A stretch of 43,519 nucleotides of DNA from Dactylosporangium siamense (lineage in GTDB: Bacteria; Actinomycetota; Actinomycetes; Mycobacteriales; Micromonosporaceae). The stretch lies in contig NZ_BONQ01000146.1 of the NCBI RefSeq assembly GCF_016862795.1, positions 1-43,519 on the forward strand, read 5' to 3'. Below, one piece after another: positions 41,764-43,519 of the stretch (the first letter of the stretch is position 1; the number at the start of each line of letters is the position of its first letter). The notes under the pieces were generated by a model. The model was not told where the DNA came from, made no database searches, and saw nothing but the letters and a program-made list of their open reading frames with translations. A program made the translations under genes and the position numbers.

Positions 41764-43479
41764 ATGCCCCGGTTGCGACTCGCGCTCGCCCAGATCGACC
41801 CGACCGTCGGAGACCTCACCGGCAACTCGTCCCTGGTGCACGGTTGGACCAGCAAGGCCGCCGGTGCCGGCGCCCACGTGGTCGCGTTCCCGGAGATGAT
41901 GCTGACCGGCTACCCGGTCGAGGACCTGGTATTCCGCCGGTCGTTCGTGGCCGCGTCCAAGCGCGCCGTCGACGAGCTCGCCGCGCAGCTGGCCTCCGAC
42001 GGTCTCGGCGACACCGTCGTCATCGTCGGCTACCTCGACGCCGACGAGGTCGGCCCGCGCAACGCCCTCGCCGTGCTGCACCGCGGCACGCAGGTCGCCA
42101 CCTACTTCAAGCACCACCTGCCCAACTACGGGGTCTTCGACGAGGACCGCTACTTCGAGCCGGGCGACACGCTGACCGTCATCCGGGTCGGCGGCGTCGA
42201 CATCGCCCTCACCATCTGTGAGGACCTGTGGCAGGAGGGCGGCCCGTTCGCCGTCGCCGCCCTCGCCCAGGTCGGCCTGGTGGTGAACATCAACGGCTCG
42301 CCGTATGAGCTGAACAAGGACGACACCCGGCTCGCCCTCGTCGCCCGCCGGGCCGCGGAGGCCCGGTCCACCGTCGCCTACGTCAACACCGTCGGCGCCC
42401 AGGACGAGCTGGTCTTCGACGGCGACTCGATGGTGGTGCGCCCCGACGGCTCGCTGATCGCCCGGGCGCAGCAGTTCGCCGAGCAGCTCATGGTCCTCGA
42501 CCTGGACCTGCCGGCCGCCGCGCCGGTCCCGCCCGTCGTGGCCGGCGCCGAGCTGCGGGTCGTCAACGTGCTGATCTCCGACAGCGTGGTGGACAGCGAC
42601 CAGCCGGCGCCCGCGCCGGAGATCGCCGCCCGGGTCACCGACGAGGCCGAGATCTGGCAGGCGCTGGTCCTGGGCCTGCGCGACTACGTGCGCAAGAACG
42701 GCTTCCGCGGCGTCGCGATCGCCCTGTCCGGCGGCATCGACTCCGCCGTCGTCACCGCCATCGCCTGCGACGCGCTCGGCCCCGCCAACGTGGTCGCGGT
42801 GTCGCTGCCCAGCGGGCACTCCTCGCAGCACTCCAAGGACGACGCCGAGGACATGGCCCGCCGGACCGGCCTGGACTACCGGGTCGAGCCGATCCAGCCG
42901 ATGGTCGACAGCTTCCTCGCCAACATGGCCCTGTCCGGCCTCGCCGTGGAGAACCTCCAGGCCCGCGTCCGCGGCGTGATCATGATGGCGATCTCCAACC
43001 AGGAGGGCCCGCTCGTCCTGACCACGGGCAACAAGAGCGAGCTGGCGGTCGGCTATTCCACGTTGTACGGCGACTCGGTGGGCGCCTTCAACCCCCTCAA
43101 GGACGTGCCGAAGACCCTCGTCTGGAAGCTCGCCCGCTGGCGCAACGAGGAGGCCGAACGCCGCGGCGACGTGCCACCGATCCCGGAGCGGTCGATCACG
43201 AAGCCGCCGAGCGCGGAGCTGCGCCCCGGCCAGCTCGACGCGGACTCGCTGCCCGACTACGAGGTCCTCGACGCGATCCTCGCCGGCTACGTCGACGGCG
43301 ACCTCGGCCGCGACGACCTGGTCGCCGCCGGGCACGACCCGGCCGTGGTCGACCGGACCCTGCGCATGGTCGACCTCGCCGAATACAAACGCCGCCAGTC
43401 CGCCCCCGGCACGAAGATCTCCATCAAGGCCTTCGGCCGCGACCGCCGCCTCCCCATCACCAACCGCTTCAGCAACTAA
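41764..43479 (+). CDS. nadE: glutamine-dependent NAD+ synthetase
   Basis: A 571-aa two-domain enzyme that makes NAD+ from deamido-NAD, ATP and glutamine. The N-terminal nitrilase-like glutaminase has the Glu44-Lys116-Cys152 triad (FPEMMLTGY, YFKHHLPNYGVFDE, TICEDLW). The C-terminal synthetase has the ATP pyrophosphatase loop SGGIDSA at 322-328 and TTGNKSELAVGY. It consumes glutamine supplied by GlnA1; nadA in this window provides an early step of the same pathway. ATG 41764 starts the conserved PRLRLALAQIDPTVGD. No Shine-Dalgarno is obvious. The stop is followed by three 9-bp repeats. Confidence 0.95.
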   Translation: MPRLRLALAQIDPTVGDLTGNSSLVHGWTSKAAGAGAHVVAFPEMMLTGYPVEDLVFRRSFVAASKRAVDELAAQLASDGLGDTVVIVGYLDADEVGPRNALAVLHRGTQVATYFKHHLPNYGVFDEDRYFEPGDTLTVIRVGGVDIALTICEDLWQEGGPFAVAALAQVGLVVNINGSPYELNKDDTRLALVARRAAEARSTVAYVNTVGAQDELVFDGDSMVVRPDGSLIARAQQFAEQLMVLDLDLPAAAPVPPVVAGAELRVVNVLISDSVVDSDQPAPAPEIAARVTDEAEIWQALVLGLRDYVRKNGFRGVAIALSGGIDSAVVTAIACDALGPANVVAVSLPSGHSSQHSKDDAEDMARRTGLDYRVEPIQPMVDSFLANMALSGLAVENLQARVRGVIMMAISNQEGPLVLTTGNKSELAVGYSTLYGDSVGAFNPLKDVPKTLVWKLARWRNEEAERRGDVPPIPERSITKPPSAELRPGQLDADSLPDYEVLDAILAGYVDGDLGRDDLVAAGHDPAVVDRTLRMVDLAEYKRRQSAPGTKISIKAFGRDRRLPITNRFSN

Positions 43480-43480
43480 C

Positions 43481-43507
43481 TGTTTCTGCTGTTTCTGCTG
43501 TTTCTGC
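43481..43507. repeat. 9-bp tandem repeat after nadE
   Basis: TGTTTCTGC occurs three times without change, starting two bases after the nadE stop codon. The T-rich text stands out from the local GC content. Confidence 0.9.
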
Positions 43508-43519
43508 CGCGGCGGCCTG

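Overview
The window comes from a high-GC actinomycete chromosome. It contains no rRNA, tRNA, CRISPR array, transposase or phage gene. Gene order closely follows the Mycobacterium tuberculosis block Rv2199c-Rv2222c as I remember it: ctaF, ctaC, adoK, HesB-type protein, glycerate kinase, DUF3043, cobT/cobS, gcvT, pepA/pepB, sucB, TIGR01777 protein, lipB, lipA, DUF4191, RDD protein, glnA1, glnE, glnA2. Extra genes are interleaved. Codon use, frequent GTG starts and the CobU-CobT fusion suggest a Micromonosporaceae-like actinobacterium, but that placement is inferred.

Positions 1-1740 hold accessory genes: a membrane-anchored protein of unknown role whose start lies in a 22-bp-arm hairpin, a small Cys-rich protein and a secreted phospholipase A2. 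Positions 1820-5684 hold ctaF and ctaC on the minus strand, a translationally coupled cysteine desulfurase-TusA pair on the plus strand, and a minus-strand pair of an anchored thioredoxin-like protein and a DUF4395 membrane protein that carries its own CxxC. Positions 5728-11891 hold adoK, an A-type Fe-S carrier, glycerate kinase, nadA, murA and a DUF3043 protein. Positions 12082-17353 hold a 1076-aa protein with a long repetitive disordered N-terminus followed by TPR-like and WG-repeat parts, then an aldo/keto reductase, a site-2 protease and a 66-aa protein.

Positions 17460-31787 are mainly cofactor and central metabolism: the fused cobU-cobT with cobS, gcvT, pepA, lpd and sucB, a TIGR01777 protein, a secreted PHB-depolymerase-like esterase, then lipB and lipA. 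Lipoate synthesis (LipB, LipA) lies near its clients (SucB and the Lpd partner); GcvT belongs to the lipoate-dependent glycine cleavage system. Positions 31796-43479 are a nitrogen block: RDD protein, glnA1, a small membrane protein, glnE, a class I glutamine amidotransferase, a divergent operon (LD-carboxypeptidase, molybdopterin oxidoreductase, ferredoxin reductase), glnA2 and glutamine-dependent nadE. GlnR-like half-sites lie upstream of both glnA genes.

The most unusual material is non-coding. Three copies of one palindromic element (shared arm GATCCGGAAGACCT, invariant loop GCCAGGGG, a compensatory base-pair change between copies) sit at gene 3' ends. Short tandem duplications restate or abut the stop codon of four different genes. 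Several genes appear leaderless, with a TAnnnT box 7 nt before the start codon. No gap between annotated genes exceeds 300 bases; the longest (4597-4881) holds a 40-bp tandem repeat.
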